Translations under genes and position numbers: made by a program | Notes under the pieces: model-generated | Told to the model about the DNA's origin: nothing | Database searches by the model: none | What the model saw: the letters and a program-made list of their open reading frames with translations, nothing else | Part shown: positions 60,507 to 60,635 of the stretch, in pieces | Layout of the letters: each line of letters begins with the position of its first letter | How positions within the stretch are numbered: position 1 is the first letter of the stretch | DNA from: Bacillota bacterium | GTDB taxonomy: Bacteria; Bacillota; Clostridia; Monoglobales; Firm-18 | Assembly: GCA_023228885.1 (NCBI GenBank) | Contig: JALOAJ010000015.1 | Span: 1-60,635, forward strand | Direction of reading: 5' to 3' | Length of the DNA stretch: 60,635 nt

Positions 60507-60635
60507 TTAAAGGTAGTGTAAAGTAAAGATGAAAAGTTGGTACAAAATTAATGCAAGAAAGCCTACCCCTTGCTTTAGTAGAGTATAAATGCTCGTTTAT
60601 GAATTGTCAAGGGTAAAATGAACATGCTAATGCAC

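Noticed and set aside
1..60635. CRISPR arrays, tRNA or rRNA genes, insertion sequences
   Set aside because: No regularly spaced repeats, cloverleaf-like sequences, rRNA segments or transposase frames were seen on reading through.
60507..60635. Possible gene at the right edge
   Set aside because: Only very short frames are present; a weak GCAAG/CTTGC hairpin near 60550-60580 has too short a T run to call a terminator.

Overview
The window reads as one chromosomal contig of a low-to-moderate-GC, endospore-forming, Gram-positive-type Firmicute, probably an anaerobic clostridium. Supporting signs are a germination protease next to SpoIIP, sigma-A promoters with 17-bp spacers, strong Shine-Dalgarno sites with many TTG and GTG starts, a CIRCE operator on groES, and S-layer-homology (SLH) proteins. 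Species cannot be fixed from sequence alone.

Layout. (1) 1-4938, leftward: an ABC sugar importer (two LplB/LplC-type permeases and a lipoprotein binding protein) followed by a secreted protein cut off by the window edge just as a parallel beta-helix begins. (2) 5155-5430: a decayed acetyltransferase gene. (3) 5575-23567: housekeeping genes. These are rpsT, divergent gpr-spoIIP, an ECF-transporter S component divergent from a complete arginine-to-spermidine operon (speD-speA-speE-speB), an aromatic amino acid operon (aroF-tyrA-aroB-aroA-aroC and a chorismate mutase/shikimate kinase fusion), gltX, a DUF378 protein, murA and walJ. (4) 23579-26999, leftward: four intact overlapping phage-type genes (small and large terminase, a small membrane protein, portal) with no other phage genes. 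(5) 27280-30214: groES-groEL under CIRCE and a short-chain dehydrogenase. (6) 30287-58086: twelve leftward genes with gaps of about 110 bp or less, a probable 28-kb polysaccharide or cell-surface operon. (7) 58505-60506: a LacI-type regulator and an aldo/keto reductase, rightward.

Region 6 is the most striking part. Two permeases and a binding protein import an oligosaccharide, a cytoplasmic GH31 enzyme probably cleaves it, and AraC- and LacI-type regulators probably control it. Between them lie seven secreted proteins, six of which are built from one small recurring module. The module follows the signal peptide in five proteins: a metallophosphatase, a beta-helix protein of 1705 residues, a 335-residue protein with almost nothing else, and two SLH proteins. 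Related versions recur three times in the C-terminal part of each of two giant beta-helix proteins, giving about eleven copies in one operon. I infer a wall-anchored, multi-protein surface apparatus sharing one glycan-binding or assembly module. The two giant proteins are tandem paralogues that differ at the N-terminus.

Other points of note are the isolated terminase-portal cassette, a palindrome joining the back-to-back promoters of the ECF gene and the polyamine operon, an 18-bp direct repeat at the starts of aroF and tyrA, and the mutase-kinase fusion. Neither ABC importer encodes an ATPase, so a shared MsmX-type ATPase elsewhere is implied. Domain calls are by eye; no searches were run.
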